Shown one piece after another: positions 1 to 8,898 of a stretch of DNA of 64,000 nucleotides; positions within the stretch are counted from its first letter, which is position 1, and every line of letters starts with the position of its first letter. The notes under the pieces were generated by a model. It ran no database searches. It saw only the letters and a program-made list of their open reading frames with translations, and was not told the DNA's origin. This DNA is from an uncultured Rubritalea sp. (GTDB lineage: Bacteria; Verrucomicrobiota; Verrucomicrobiia; Verrucomicrobiales; Akkermansiaceae): positions 20,489-84,488 of the forward strand of contig CALAJT010000016.1 of the NCBI GenBank assembly GCA_937923145.1, written 5' to 3'. Position numbers and translations under genes: made by a program.

Positions 1-93
1 TTTTAAGTAATTTCAGGACAACCCTCCTCACCTAGAGCTGTATGATATGTAATTAGGCTTAGGAATTAGTCTTAGGAATTTGTCACGACAAAC

Positions 94-331
94 AAGCTAG
101 GGAATTTCTTGAATAGAATTTATTAGAACCGCAGATTTTCATAGATTAGCTCTGATTTTTCTTAGTCTTTTGGAGCACAAAAAGATCTACTTGGAAGATT
201 TTTGACTATCAGTAGCAACTTCCAATATTGGGCTGTGTCTTTTAATGACTTTAAGAACGCTTCCCATAGAAATCTGTGTGAAATCAGCCTAATCTGCGGT
301 GACTTTTTTTCTTAATTGCCCTCCCTAGCTT
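94..331. repeat. Nested inverted repeats in a gene-free region (MITE/REP-like candidate)
   Basis: The first 453 bases contain no convincing gene. Two nested inverted repeats are visible. The outer arms are AAGCTAGGG at 94-102 and CCCTAGCTT at 323-331. The inner arms are ACCGCAGATT at 128-137 and AATCTGCGGT at 291-300. The inner arms sit in longer similar stretches (128-163 and 268-300) that both read like ACCGCAGATT..AGATT..CTGATTT when oriented the same way. The arrangement could fold into a long cruciform. Such a short, gene-free, inverted-repeat block resembles a non-autonomous mobile repeat, but no target duplication was recognised. A separate short tandem duplication, TTAGGCTTAGGAAT/TAGTCTTAGGAATT, lies at about 53-81. 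Confidence 0.5.
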
Positions 332-453
332 AATCGCCCTGAGGAATTTGGCTTCGATTTTGGCTTGCACTTAATATATCACCGCTCATCATGGCATTAT
401 CCGCCATTATCTGTCAGTGCGGGAGATTTGATGAGGCGCCACGCTTTACTTAA

Positions 454-786
454 TCAAGGTATGACTTCTATCAGGCAGTCCTGATCAAGCAGCTTCCCTG
501 CATCACTAAAGAAAACGCCCTCCGACTCTAGTAGCTTCCTTTTAATAACGATCTTCTCACCGGATGTCTGCCCTGAGTAGCCTCCTATAGATAGACTCGC
601 AGGGATGACTCTATGGCAAGGTATCCTAGGGGCGTAGGGGTTTCGCCGCATTGCATTCCCTATCGCCTGTCCTGAATTACAGCCCACAGAAAGCCCTAAA
701 GTTTTGTAGGTGACTATTTTACCACTAGGCACACGGGAAAGTGCCGCGTAGACTTTCTGCTCAAATAGTGTGGGTTCACGCTGCAT
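454..786 (-). CDS. ogt: Methylated-DNA--protein-cysteine methyltransferase, short form
   Basis: DNA repair protein that transfers an alkyl group from O6-alkylguanine to its own cysteine. The 110-residue product is essentially only the C-terminal DNA-binding/methyltransferase domain: helix-turn-helix region (residues 15-50), active-site PCHRVIP at about 56-62, then GGYSG. Full Ada/Ogt proteins are about 160-180 residues, so the N-terminal ribonuclease-H-like domain is absent. Alkyltransferase-like (Atl) proteins have this size but replace the acceptor cysteine (PWHR); here the cysteine is kept, so suicidal transfer remains possible. It lies 20 bases downstream of the M48 protease gene on the same strand and may be co-transcribed with it. 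The start is the first ATG, before MQREPTLFEQKVY. Confidence 0.85.
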   Translation of the reverse strand: MQREPTLFEQKVYAALSRVPSGKIVTYKTLGLSVGCNSGQAIGNAMRRNPYAPRIPCHRVIPASLSIGGYSGQTSGEKIVIKRKLLESEGVFFSDAGKLLDQDCLIEVIP

Positions 787-806
787 AGTCTAAGCACTGA
801 ATGGAT

Positions 807-2780
807 CTAAATCCTCACGAATGGTGGGATACTACAGCCGATGGAATCTGCCACTGCTCTGAGCATTTCTGCCTCGCTGTTTTCTAGAATCCCATCACTC
901 ATGACGGCTACTCCACAGGCATGAATGAGCTGTTTTTTCACTATCGGTGATGCGAGTTCTATTTTCTCTAGTGCTTGGTCGACTTGTTTAAGACCGCATT
1001 CTTCTGGTGGTAGGAGGATGGTGTCGTCACCTAGTTCGTAGCGTAAATATTGGGTTGCTTGCATGTAAGCATGCTGGACGCTTTCTCTACTGTTGGCGCC
1101 TATTCCAGCCATGGTGGTGAGGAGTACATTTGCCTCATAGCGGACTTTAGAGAGTTTGTTGTATTTGGTTTTCTTATTGCCAGTGCGTTCGTAGTAGCTT
1201 GCTAGGTGGCGCTCTACCATCTTCTGCAGCATGAATTCGAAGATATTTACTGAGCCATCACTCGCTATCATCCAGCGGGTGATCTCTATGAATCTCTCAT
1301 ACTCGGGTGCTGTTAGATTTCGCAGAGTCGGGATAGATAGATCTATGAGAGCTATCTTCTTAGATGAATGGATACCACCCAAGGTGCCTGACCATTCGTG
1401 GGCTAATTTAGCAGCGTCTGCTCCTGCTAACTTTTCTAGGAATGAGATCTCTCCTTCACGGAGTTCATCATCCTCAGCCAATAGGAGTCCGAAGATTAGT
1501 GCCTGAGCATATTCACGGTCATGGCATGCATCGATCCAAGCGTCTTGGAGTCCTGCACGGATGCTTTTTCCTACTTCTAAATTCTGCTGGGCTGATTCAC
1601 CTATAGCGTCCCACTTCTCCATCTTGACTGACATTGCGACCTTATCTGTTCCTGCTAGTCCGGCGAGACCAGAGACTGGGTATGCCTTTCCTTTGACGTG
1701 GAAATTTCCATCGAGTTCGTGTGCTACTGGGCGAAGTGTTACTTTATCAAATTTGCCGTCCCATTCTTTTTCGATGATGCTGATGCGTTCATCTAGTGGT
1801 GGGTGGGTATCGAATCCATAGCTGAACATTCCTGCGTCTGAGAAGAACATGTGGCTAGCTTCGCTGGCTCTGGCATTATCTATTTTACCGCCGTATTGTG
1901 CACCGCCTATTTTCTTAAGCGCTCCTGCTATCCCGCTGGGATCACGGGTAAATTCTACTGCGCTAGCATCTGCTAGATATTCTCTCTGACGGGAAATAGC
2001 AGCCTGAATCATCCTAGCGAAAAATACTCCGATCGAGCCTACTACCATGAGGGCTATTCCCGCAGCTAGCATTGCAATGATTATCCCCCCACCGTTGTTG
2101 TCCTTATTATTACCCCTGACTCTGACAAAACGTAGAGACTGGAAAAGCATCTGACCGAGCATCGAAAGCATCATGATACCGAATAACCAACCGATGAGAC
2201 GCATGTTCATCTTCATATCGCCATTTAAAATGTGGCTAAATTCGTGGGCTATCACTCCCTGAAGTTCTGAGCGATTCAGGTGCTGCACACAGCCACGAGT
2301 GACTCCTATCACTGCATTGCCTGGCTCTGTTCCAGCTGCAAAGGCATTGATGCCTGGTTCATTATCCATGATCCAGACTTGTGGAGTGGGCACTCCGCTA
2401 GCTATGGACATTTCTTCTACGATATTGATGAGTTTTTTCTCATCTAGATTTCTTGTGTGTGGATCTACTGGTCTGCCGCCTACATCTCTGGCTACTGCCT
2501 CACCTCCACCTGCTAGCTGGAGAGATTTAAATACATTTCCTAACAGAATCACCCCAGTCGTAACACCAGCGATGGTGAGGAATGAACGTGTGTCCCAGAA
2601 TGAGCCGCCAAATTCTCTCAGCTCCCCAGAGTTCGTGTAGACATATCCATTACGCGTCATCAGGTAGATGCCATAGATAGAATATAATGCTATGACGACA
2701 CCGATGACCGCTAAGATAAAGTAGATAACTAGCCACTTTGTCTTCTTGCGAGCTTGGTCCTGAGCTTCGTAGAAATTCAT
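807..2780 (-). CDS. M48 family (HtpX-like) membrane metallopeptidase with TerB-like C-terminal domain
   Basis: Predicted integral-membrane zinc protease of the HtpX/M48 group, 657 residues. Two membrane helices sit at the N-terminus (about 15-42 and 66-88). The zinc motif HEFSH is at 179-183, followed by two more hydrophobic helices (about 195-215 and 230-255) and the third-ligand region REYLADASAVEF. Classical HtpX is only about 290 residues. The extra 300 residues end in a helical region around 590-650 (ACGVAVMSDGILENSEAEML) that resembles TerB-type tellurite-resistance domains. The gene follows lemA on the same strand; LemA plus M48 protease is a recurrent bacterial pair, inferred to act in envelope protein quality control. 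The TerB assignment is by pattern only. Confidence 0.9.
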   Translation of the reverse strand: MNFYEAQDQARKKTKWLVIYFILAVIGVVIALYSIYGIYLMTRNGYVYTNSGELREFGGSFWDTRSFLTIAGVTTGVILLGNVFKSLQLAGGGEAVARDVGGRPVDPHTRNLDEKKLINIVEEMSIASGVPTPQVWIMDNEPGINAFAAGTEPGNAVIGVTRGCVQHLNRSELQGVIAHEFSHILNGDMKMNMRLIGWLFGIMMLSMLGQMLFQSLRFVRVRGNNKDNNGGGIIIAMLAAGIALMVVGSIGVFFARMIQAAISRQREYLADASAVEFTRDPSGIAGALKKIGGAQYGGKIDNARASEASHMFFSDAGMFSYGFDTHPPLDERISIIEKEWDGKFDKVTLRPVAHELDGNFHVKGKAYPVSGLAGLAGTDKVAMSVKMEKWDAIGESAQQNLEVGKSIRAGLQDAWIDACHDREYAQALIFGLLLAEDDELREGEISFLEKLAGADAAKLAHEWSGTLGGIHSSKKIALIDLSIPTLRNLTAPEYERFIEITRWMIASDGSVNIFEFMLQKMVERHLASYYERTGNKKTKYNKLSKVRYEANVLLTTMAGIGANSRESVQHAYMQATQYLRYELGDDTILLPPEECGLKQVDQALEKIELASPIVKKQLIHACGVAVMSDGILENSEAEMLRAVADSIGCSIPPFVRI

Positions 2781-2788
2781 ATTTTTAA

Positions 2789-2859
2789 AAGTAGTTAGTA
2801 GAGAGTAGATAGTAGACAGCAGAACCTTTCCTACTCACTACTTTACTACTCTCCTACTT
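2789..2859. repeat. AGTAG-rich imperfect inverted repeat between lemA and the M48 gene
   Basis: The 82-base gap between lemA and the M48 protease gene holds an imperfect inverted repeat made of AGTAG units: 2789-2816 (AAGTAGTTAGTAGAGAGTAG..) against 2831-2859 (CTACTCACTACTTTACTACT..). In the transcript it could form a long hairpin between two genes of the same operon. It could act as an RNA processing or partial termination site; no clean U-run supports a simple terminator. Confidence 0.45.
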
Positions 2860-2862
2860 CCT

Positions 2863-3444
2863 TTAGAACGACACCTTAACACTCTCGCGTTCGGCATCTG
2901 TAGATACTTCAAAGAGGACTGCTTGCTTAAAGTTGAATGTGTTGGCAAAAATACTGGATGGAAACATCTCGCATTTGTCATTATACATAGTCACTGCGTC
3001 ATTGTAAGCCTGTCTTGAGAAGCTTACTTTATTCTCAGTAGTGGTGAGTTCTTCGCTGAGTTGCATCATATTCTGATTAGATTTCAGATCAGGATATCCC
3101 TCAGAGAGGCCTATGAAGCTTCCCATGCTAGAACCTAGGCTAGTCTCTGCCGCAGCGAGTGCACCCATGGAGACATTGTCTTCTGGTGACACGGATTTAC
3201 GTGCGCTTTCAGCATTGTTACGCGCCTGAATGACGTTCTCTAGAGTCTCGCTCTCGTGCTTCATGTATGCCTTGGCTGTCTCGATCAGGTTTGGGATTAG
3301 ATCGTGTCTACGCTTTAGCTGCACATCGATTTGCGCAAAGGCGTTCTTGTATCTGTTCCTCATTTTCACGAGACCATTATACATTCCCATTAGCCAGAAT
3401 ACGGTGAGCACGGCTACTACTATTAATACTATTGTTATCCACAT
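2863..3444 (-). CDS. lemA: LemA family protein
   Basis: 193-residue LemA protein: one N-terminal membrane helix (about residues 2-22, MWITIVLIVVAVLTVFWLMG) followed by the family hallmark NRYKNAFAQIDVQLKRRHDLIPNLIET and a long helical bundle containing AYNDAVTMYND and a C-terminal FxxSxFA-like segment (FPSSIFANTFNFKQAVLFEVS). The domain is expected to face outside the cytoplasm. Biochemical function of LemA is poorly defined. In many bacteria it is encoded directly beside an M48 protease, as here, suggesting a shared role in the envelope. The start at 3444 gives the usual LemA N-terminus and length. Confidence 0.93.
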   Translation of the reverse strand: MWITIVLIVVAVLTVFWLMGMYNGLVKMRNRYKNAFAQIDVQLKRRHDLIPNLIETAKAYMKHESETLENVIQARNNAESARKSVSPEDNVSMGALAAAETSLGSSMGSFIGLSEGYPDLKSNQNMMQLSEELTTTENKVSFSRQAYNDAVTMYNDKCEMFPSSIFANTFNFKQAVLFEVSTDAERESVKVSF

Positions 3445-3544
3445 AATTTTTGTTTGGTTATTCTTTGAGTAGACTCTGAACGCTGATTTGTAAAATTTCC
3501 ATTATAAAACTCCACTATTTCTGTAACGACACCATAATCACTTC

Positions 3545-3982
3545 ATGAAGCACACTATCATCGCTGCCGGAAAACCTGCGCTTAGCTATTGTAAGGACGG
3601 AGTAGCTGAATATCTAAAGCGGCTCAAGCGCTATGGAAACTATGAACTCAAGCATATTAAGGATGGAAGCTCAGTGCAGGTTTCCCAGCGTCATCGCGAG
3701 CAGAGTCAGGGAACGATAAGAATAGTGCTAGATGAGCGAGGTGAGCAACTCACCACAGATCAGCTGCTTAAAAGAATTAATGCATGGGAAATGCGTGGGG
3801 AGAAGCGAGCTACTTATCACATCGGAGCATCAGATGGGCACACTGAAGATCTGCGAAAGGAAGCAGATCTGGTCTGGGCACTAAGCCCACTAACACTCCA
3901 GCATGAGCTAGCTTTGGTAGTACTGTTAGAGCAGCTCTACCGCATCGCTACGATTCAAAAAGGTGAACCGTATCACCGTTAG
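3545..3982 (+). CDS. rlmH: 23S rRNA (pseudouridine1915-N3)-methyltransferase RlmH
   Basis: SPOUT-class methyltransferase that methylates pseudouridine 1915 in helix 69 of 23S rRNA using S-adenosylmethionine. The 145-residue protein has the family length and its C-terminal signature: IGASDGH (residues 98-104), LSPLTLQHELALVVLLEQLYR and the final PYHR. The N-terminus (MKHTIIAAGKPALSYCKDGVAEYLKRL) is also typical. It is divergent from lemA and followed after 45 bases by a small exported-protein gene on the same strand. Confidence 0.95.
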   Translation: MKHTIIAAGKPALSYCKDGVAEYLKRLKRYGNYELKHIKDGSSVQVSQRHREQSQGTIRIVLDERGEQLTTDQLLKRINAWEMRGEKRATYHIGASDGHTEDLRKEADLVWALSPLTLQHELALVVLLEQLYRIATIQKGEPYHR

Positions 3983-4027
3983 GCACAATAGATTGAACAT
4001 TTCTGAATGTAGTATGTCTAAGACCGC

Positions 4028-4465
4028 ATGCGGCGTATTCTTACCTACATCCTCACATTTCTCATCAGCTCTGCAATCGTTTCTCAAGCAGGAAAGCTAG
4101 ATGACTTAACTAAACTGCGTTCGGAGGTATCTCTCGCTTTAGATAGTCTCAAAGTGTCCGGCTTAGGGCATGCGCATCCTAAGATTAAAGAGATGCAAAA
4201 AGTGCTGGGAACACTTGAACTACAAATTGAGAACACTAAAGAACTGCAACAAGAAATCATTATACTAATAGAAGGAACCAAATCAAAATATTTGGCAGGA
4301 CACGCTAGATACGAAAAATCAGACATTGCACTTACCGAGCTACTAGAAGCAGGCTGGAAAATCGAAAAAATAATCTCTGCAGGCACGACTAAAGAATTAC
4401 CTGAAATCCAAGAAGAGGCAGATCTTCTCAAAGCCGCTTATGTGTGGCTTAGTTTCGAAGGTTGA
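4028..4465 (+). CDS. Small exported helical protein of unknown function
   Basis: 145 residues. The first 21 residues (MRRILTYILTFLISSAIVSQA) look like a signal peptide; the rest is charged and probably mostly helical, with heptad-like stretches around residues 60-95 (LGTLELQIENTKELQQEIIILIEG). No known domain is recognised. It follows rlmH closely and converges with the EEP gene, whose stop lies only 3 bases beyond its own. The ORF in the opposite frame is a shadow. Real gene likely because of signal peptide, spacing and frame length; function unknown. Confidence 0.6.
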   Translation: MRRILTYILTFLISSAIVSQAGKLDDLTKLRSEVSLALDSLKVSGLGHAHPKIKEMQKVLGTLELQIENTKELQQEIIILIEGTKSKYLAGHARYEKSDIALTELLEAGWKIEKIISAGTTKELPEIQEEADLLKAAYVWLSFEG

Positions 4466-4468
4466 AAA

Positions 4469-5245
4469 TCATTCAGTCCACTGAATAGTAGTCACAATTA
4501 CATTATGGTCTGATGCGACAGTCCCCTCTTTATGTAGAGTTAGTATCTCTGCAGAATGAACTTTTAGGCTCGGTGATGTTAAGATATAGTCAATCCTACG
4601 ATTTCCTTTCTTGCTCACCTTCCAGCTATTGTATGTGCTACTATTTTCGAGATCATGATCATTGATGGTGTAGCTATCTCGTAATATTTTCTTATCAGCT
4701 AGCAATATTTTAAGTGGCTTGCTTCCTGGCTTGCAGTTTAGATCACCCATTAGGACTACAGGGTCATCTTTGTGTTCTCTTTCACCTATTTGTTTCAGAA
4801 GAAACACCGCAGACATTCTTCTAGATTTCCATGACATGTGATCTAGGTGAGCATTATAGATATAGATACCCTTGCCGTTTTTATCGACTAATCTTATCCA
4901 TGTGCACATCCTAGGGATTCTGTTTCCCCATGATGTTGAGCCTGGCACTTCTGGTGTTTCAGAGAGCCATAGATTTCCATGGTCAGTTTTCTTCCACTGT
5001 TCATCCTTATAGAAAATAGGGATGTGTTCACCAGTTTCATGACCATCATCACGACCCACTCCCACGTAGGAATAGTCGACCATCGTCTTCTTTAAATCTG
5101 CTAATTGCTCAGGGAGAACTTCTTGGAAGCCGACTATACTGGGGGTGACTATAGCCTCAGCCATGATCGGCAGTCTATTCGCCCAATATCTACTTTTTCT
5201 AAATCCTCCACTAGCATAGCGGATGTTGTAGCTCATTATCTTCAT
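4469..5245 (-). CDS. Endonuclease/exonuclease/phosphatase (EEP) family protein
   Basis: 258-residue metal-dependent phosphodiesterase fold of the EEP superfamily (DNase I/Ape1/inositol-phosphatase group). Diagnostic motifs are SYNIRY (5-10), the metal-binding glutamate in VGFQEVLPEQ, YNAHLDH, GDLNCKPGS, RIDYILTS and the terminal ASDHNVI. No signal peptide is visible in this frame. It overlaps the stop of the upstream lactonase gene by 4 bases, so the two are translationally coupled. Substrate cannot be told from sequence; related bacterial proteins act on nucleic acids or phosphoesters. Confidence 0.9.
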   Translation of the reverse strand: MKIMSYNIRYASGGFRKSRYWANRLPIMAEAIVTPSIVGFQEVLPEQLADLKKTMVDYSYVGVGRDDGHETGEHIPIFYKDEQWKKTDHGNLWLSETPEVPGSTSWGNRIPRMCTWIRLVDKNGKGIYIYNAHLDHMSWKSRRMSAVFLLKQIGEREHKDDPVVLMGDLNCKPGSKPLKILLADKKILRDSYTINDHDLENSSTYNSWKVSKKGNRRIDYILTSPSLKVHSAEILTLHKEGTVASDHNVIVTTIQWTE

Positions 5246-6372
5246 TGAGCTTTTTTTTTGTCTTCTCTAGCGCCTGGAAATAAAATCCACATAGGGCGCT
5301 TTAGGTTTACTGACACATCTGTTTTAGTAAGCTTCCCTGTAGCCGCATCACGCTTATGAACGATAACTTTGTCAGCTCTTTGACCTGCAATAAGCATCCA
5401 TTTTCCAGTAGGAGAAATACCAAAGTGTCTCGGAATCCATACACCGGCTGGGTGCTCTTGGATGATTTCTAGAGTTGTTGCGTTTAACACTGAGATCGTA
5501 TCTCTGCCTTTTTCTTTTAGATCCCTGCAGGCTGCGTAGATGAACTTACCGTCTGCTGAGAGTTGGATTTCTGAGCAGGTTATACCCTCTTCGAATTTAG
5601 CCATCACAGGCATAGTCTCCTCTAATTTTAGACCTCCTGTCTCTTCATCTCTAGCGAACTGTGTGACGGTTACGGTGAGTTCATTTAGCACGTATAGCTT
5701 ATCGCCCGCTGGTGAGAAATCCATGTGTCTAGCGCCTCCACCCGCTTGGGTCTTGGCTGAGCCCGCTGGTGTGAGTGAGCCAGTTTTTTCATCGAATTTG
5801 TAGATGACTACCTGATCCATTCCTAAGTCAGCTACATAGACAAATTTATTATCTAACGATGCGTAAATCGAGTGAGCGTAAGGCTTAGTCTGACGCTGTG
5901 GATGAATACTAGATCCTACATGCTTATGATGACTTGTTACTTCCGAAATAGTCCCTGGCTTGCTTTCATTCTGAAGTGAGTAGCTCGAAACACTACCGCC
6001 AGAGTAATTTGCTACTAATAAATTGTTAGAGCCTTTATCTAGCGATATATGGCATGGCCCTACTCCCATCGAGCTTTGCTTGTTGATCGGGGTAAGGGAG
6101 TTATCATCCTTACGAACGAACGATGCGACGAAGCCATGTTTCTCTCCTTTATTCTTACCTACAGCGAAGAGAATTTTCTTATCATGCGAAATAGTCAGTG
6201 AACTTGGAGAATTTGTCGTAGCCACATTTTTCAAGTCGCTAAGTTGGCCAGTTTCCTCATCTAGATGGACTAGGAAGATTCCTTGATCCGATCCAGTCCC
6301 TAGATAAACAGGGGTTTTTTCAGCCAATACGTGCAAAGTCATGACACTAGATAGAAGAATTGTTTTCAGCAT
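5242..6372 (-). CDS. Exported lactonase family protein (6-phosphogluconolactonase-like beta-propeller)
   Basis: 376 residues. A probable signal peptide (MLKTILLSSVMTLHVLAE) precedes a seven-bladed propeller of the PF10282 lactonase type: YLGTGSDQGIF, LLVANYSGGSVSSY, KPYAHSIYASLDNKFVYVADLGMDQV, GGGARHMDFSPAGDKLYVLNEL and IPRHFGISPTGKWMLIAGQ are family-like blade motifs. Cytoplasmic YbhE-type members hydrolyse 6-phosphogluconolactone; an exported copy more likely acts on another lactone, so the pathway role is open. It is the first gene of a two-gene operon with the EEP protein (4-base overlap). Its start region faces metY. Confidence 0.85.
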   Translation of the reverse strand: MLKTILLSSVMTLHVLAEKTPVYLGTGSDQGIFLVHLDEETGQLSDLKNVATTNSPSSLTISHDKKILFAVGKNKGEKHGFVASFVRKDDNSLTPINKQSSMGVGPCHISLDKGSNNLLVANYSGGSVSSYSLQNESKPGTISEVTSHHKHVGSSIHPQRQTKPYAHSIYASLDNKFVYVADLGMDQVVIYKFDEKTGSLTPAGSAKTQAGGGARHMDFSPAGDKLYVLNELTVTVTQFARDEETGGLKLEETMPVMAKFEEGITCSEIQLSADGKFIYAACRDLKEKGRDTISVLNATTLEIIQEHPAGVWIPRHFGISPTGKWMLIAGQRADKVIVHKRDAATGKLTKTDVSVNLKRPMWILFPGAREDKKKAQ

Positions 6373-6469
6373 GCTCTATAGATGCCACAGATCTAAAGAC
6401 AGTCCAGTAACAAAAATTCCTTACTTCTCCCTTTCATCCCACTGCCAATACGCTATAGAAAGTCCTGTT

Positions 6470-7744
6470 ATGAAAAGAGAAACGATATGCCTACATGGCG
6501 GCCAGCAGCCAGATCCTACTACGAACTCAAGGGCAGTCCCTGTCTATAGAACTGCTTCTTATGTATTCGACTCTACTGAACACGCCGCAAATCTCTTCGC
6601 TCTAAAAGAACTAGGCAACATCTACACACGCCTCATGAACCCGACTACTGACGTGTTAGAGAAACGTGTAGCTCTGCTCGAAGGCGCTCATGAACTCGGC
6701 GGACTCGCTGTAGCATCTGGCACATCTGCTATCTTCTACGCTATCATCAACCTCGCTCAAGCAGGTGATAACATCATCTCATCTACTAATCTCTACGGCG
6801 GTACTTACACTCAGTTTAATGACATCCTCCCAGCACTCGGAATCACAGTGAAGTTCGTAAATGTCAACGATCCGGCTGCTATTGCAGCGGCTATCGATGA
6901 CAAAACACGAGCTGTCTTCACAGAAACTATTTCTAACCCTGCTTCTGAGGTAATGGATCTCGAAGCAATCGCAGACGTTGCTCACGAGCATGGACTTCCA
7001 CTCATCGTCGACTCCACATTTTCTACACCACACCTCTGCCGCCCTATCGAGCACGGTGCAGATGTGGTCGTACATTCACTGACTAAATGGCTCGGCGGTC
7101 ACGGCACTGCGATCGGTGGAATTGTCATCGACTCTGGTAAATTTAACTGGAAAGCAGGCAAGCATCCACTCTTTGATAAACCAGATAATTCCTATCACGG
7201 ATTACGCTGGGGACATGATCTGCCTGAGGCACTTGCTCCACTAGCCTACATCTTACGCATGAGAACAGTGCCGCTCAGAAACCTCGGCGCATGTATCTCT
7301 CCAGATAACTCATGGCATGCGCTCCAGGGCATAGAGACACTCCACCTACGCATGGACCGTCACTGTGAAAATGCTCTAACAGTAGCTAAGCACCTCAAGG
7401 CTCACCCAGCAGTAGAATGGGTAAAGTTCCCTGGACTTGAAGACGACTCAGAATACGAGCGTAACCAAAAATACCAATCAGGTAAAGGTGGCTCAGTAGT
7501 CACCTTCGAAATCAAGGGCGGAGAAGTAGCTGGCAAGAAATTCATAGAATCCCTGCAACTCTTCTCTCACCTAGCTAATGTGGGCGATGCCAAATCACTA
7601 GCCATCCACCCAGCCTCTACTACCCACTCACAGCTAAACCCAGAACAACAAGCATCTGGCGGAATCACCGCTGGGCTCATCCGCCTATCAGTAGGTATCG
7701 AACACATCGATGATATCTTAGCTGACCTAGATTCATCACTCTAA
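6470..7744 (+). CDS. metY: O-acetylhomoserine aminocarboxypropyltransferase (sulfhydrylase)
   Basis: PLP enzyme making homocysteine from O-acetylhomoserine and sulfide in methionine biosynthesis. I place the start at the ATG at 6470 ([16 protein letters not shown]), not at the track start 6341: the extra 43 residues overlap the lactonase gene and have no family character. The resulting 424 residues match family length. Motifs: [51 protein letters not shown] and the PLP lysine K206 in [18 protein letters not shown]. Codon use is strongly C-ended compared with neighbours, suggesting high expression. Followed by DAHP synthase after 26 bases. Confidence 0.93.
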   Translation: MKRETICLHGGQQPDPTTNSRAVPVYRTASYVFDSTEHAANLFALKELGNIYTRLMNPTTDVLEKRVALLEGAHELGGLAVASGTSAIFYAIINLAQAGDNIISSTNLYGGTYTQFNDILPALGITVKFVNVNDPAAIAAAIDDKTRAVFTETISNPASEVMDLEAIADVAHEHGLPLIVDSTFSTPHLCRPIEHGADVVVHSLTKWLGGHGTAIGGIVIDSGKFNWKAGKHPLFDKPDNSYHGLRWGHDLPEALAPLAYILRMRTVPLRNLGACISPDNSWHALQGIETLHLRMDRHCENALTVAKHLKAHPAVEWVKFPGLEDDSEYERNQKYQSGKGGSVVTFEIKGGEVAGKKFIESLQLFSHLANVGDAKSLAIHPASTTHSQLNPEQQASGGITAGLIRLSVGIEHIDDILADLDSSL

Positions 7745-7770
7745 CAATACACTCTAACAATACTAAAATC

Positions 7771-8817
7771 ATGCAAGTCTCAGACCTAAACATTACTAAA
7801 AACATTCCGCTCCCATCTCCAGCAGACATGATGAGCGAGATCAGCCGCTCTGATGAGCAAGCTAAATTCATGGCAGAGTCCCGTGAAATCATCCGCAATA
7901 TTCTCAAAGGAACTGACTCACGCTTCCTCCTAATAGTAGGACCATGCTCGATCCACGACACTAAGGCTGGCATCGAATACGCTGAGAGACTAGCTAAGCT
8001 AGCGGAAAAAGTGAAAGACAAAGTCTACATCGTCATGCGTGTCTACTTCGAAAAACCACGCACCACAGTGGGCTGGAAAGGTCTCATCATGGACCCTAAT
8101 CTCGATGGCTCTGACGACATCGCTGCTGGACTCCGTAAGGCACGTAATTTCCTCCGTGAAGTCATCGACCTAGGTCTCCCTACTGCTACAGAATTACTCG
8201 ACCCTATTACACCACAATACATCGCCGATCTCATCTCATGGTCAGCTATTGGAGCACGCACCACTGAGAGTCAAACACACCGCCAGATGGCTTCTGGGCT
8301 TTCTATGCCACTTGGATTTAAGAACACGACGACAGGTGATCTCATCGCCGCTGTGAATGCTATCAATGCTGCTACTCAGCCACAAACATTCCTAGGAGTT
8401 TCTGATCAGGGAGTAGCTTCAGCAGTCACTACCTCTGGAAACCCAGACTGCCACATCATCCTACGCGGTGGAGACAATGGACCTAACTACGAAGCATCAC
8501 ACGTGAGACAAACCATAGAGAAACTTTCTAAGAAAGGCGCCTGCGATAGCATCATGATCGATGCATCACATGCTAACTGCGAAAAAAACCACGAGCTTAT
8601 GCCAGACGTCTACCGCGATATTTTCAAACAGAGAGCTCCAAAAACAGGGGGAAATACTCAGATCATCGGCGCTATGTTAGAGAGTCATCTCGCAGCAGGT
8701 GCACAGAAATTCCCTCAGCCGCTTGAAGACCTCAACTACGGTCAATCTATCACAGACAAATGCATCGACTGGGACACCACTGTCGAGCTAGTGAATGAAA
8801 CCTACGCGGCTCTCTAG
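7771..8817 (+). CDS. aroG: 3-deoxy-7-phosphoheptulonate synthase (class I DAHP synthase)
   Basis: First step of the shikimate pathway: phosphoenolpyruvate plus erythrose 4-phosphate to DAHP. The 348-residue protein is colinear with AroF/AroG/AroH enzymes, with LLIVGPCSIHD, MRVYFEKPRTTVGWKG, TELLDPITPQYIADLISWSAIGARTTESQ, KNTTTGD, DASHANCEKNHE and GAMLESHL. Which feedback specificity (Phe, Tyr or Trp) it has cannot be told. It lies 26 bases after metY in the same direction, is followed by a strong terminator and shares the C-ended codon style. Confidence 0.94.
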   Translation: MQVSDLNITKNIPLPSPADMMSEISRSDEQAKFMAESREIIRNILKGTDSRFLLIVGPCSIHDTKAGIEYAERLAKLAEKVKDKVYIVMRVYFEKPRTTVGWKGLIMDPNLDGSDDIAAGLRKARNFLREVIDLGLPTATELLDPITPQYIADLISWSAIGARTTESQTHRQMASGLSMPLGFKNTTTGDLIAAVNAINAATQPQTFLGVSDQGVASAVTTSGNPDCHIILRGGDNGPNYEASHVRQTIEKLSKKGACDSIMIDASHANCEKNHELMPDVYRDIFKQRAPKTGGNTQIIGAMLESHLAAGAQKFPQPLEDLNYGQSITDKCIDWDTTVELVNETYAAL

Positions 8818-8840
8818 ATCACTATTAACTATAGAATTAT

Positions 8841-8876
8841 AAATCCCTAGTCGATCACTCGGCTAGGGATTTTTCT
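8841..8876 (+). terminator. Intrinsic terminator after DAHP synthase
   Basis: A 10-bp perfect stem AAATCCCTAG / CTAGGGATTT with a 12-base loop, ending in a T-rich run (ATTTTTCTATTTT). It sits about 25 bases after the aroG stop codon. Confidence 0.85.
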
Positions 8877-8898
8877 ATTTTAAAATTAATAAAAAGTA

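Noticed and set aside
1231-2640. Plus-strand ORFs inside the M48 protease gene (1231-1506, 1561-1821, 2299-2640)
   Set aside because: They are shadows of the M48 coding frame; translations are low-complexity and lack family motifs.
6341-6469. Extended N-terminus of MetY in the track ORF
   Set aside because: The 43 extra residues overlap the lactonase gene start and do not match the family; the ATG at 6470 gives the normal N-terminus.
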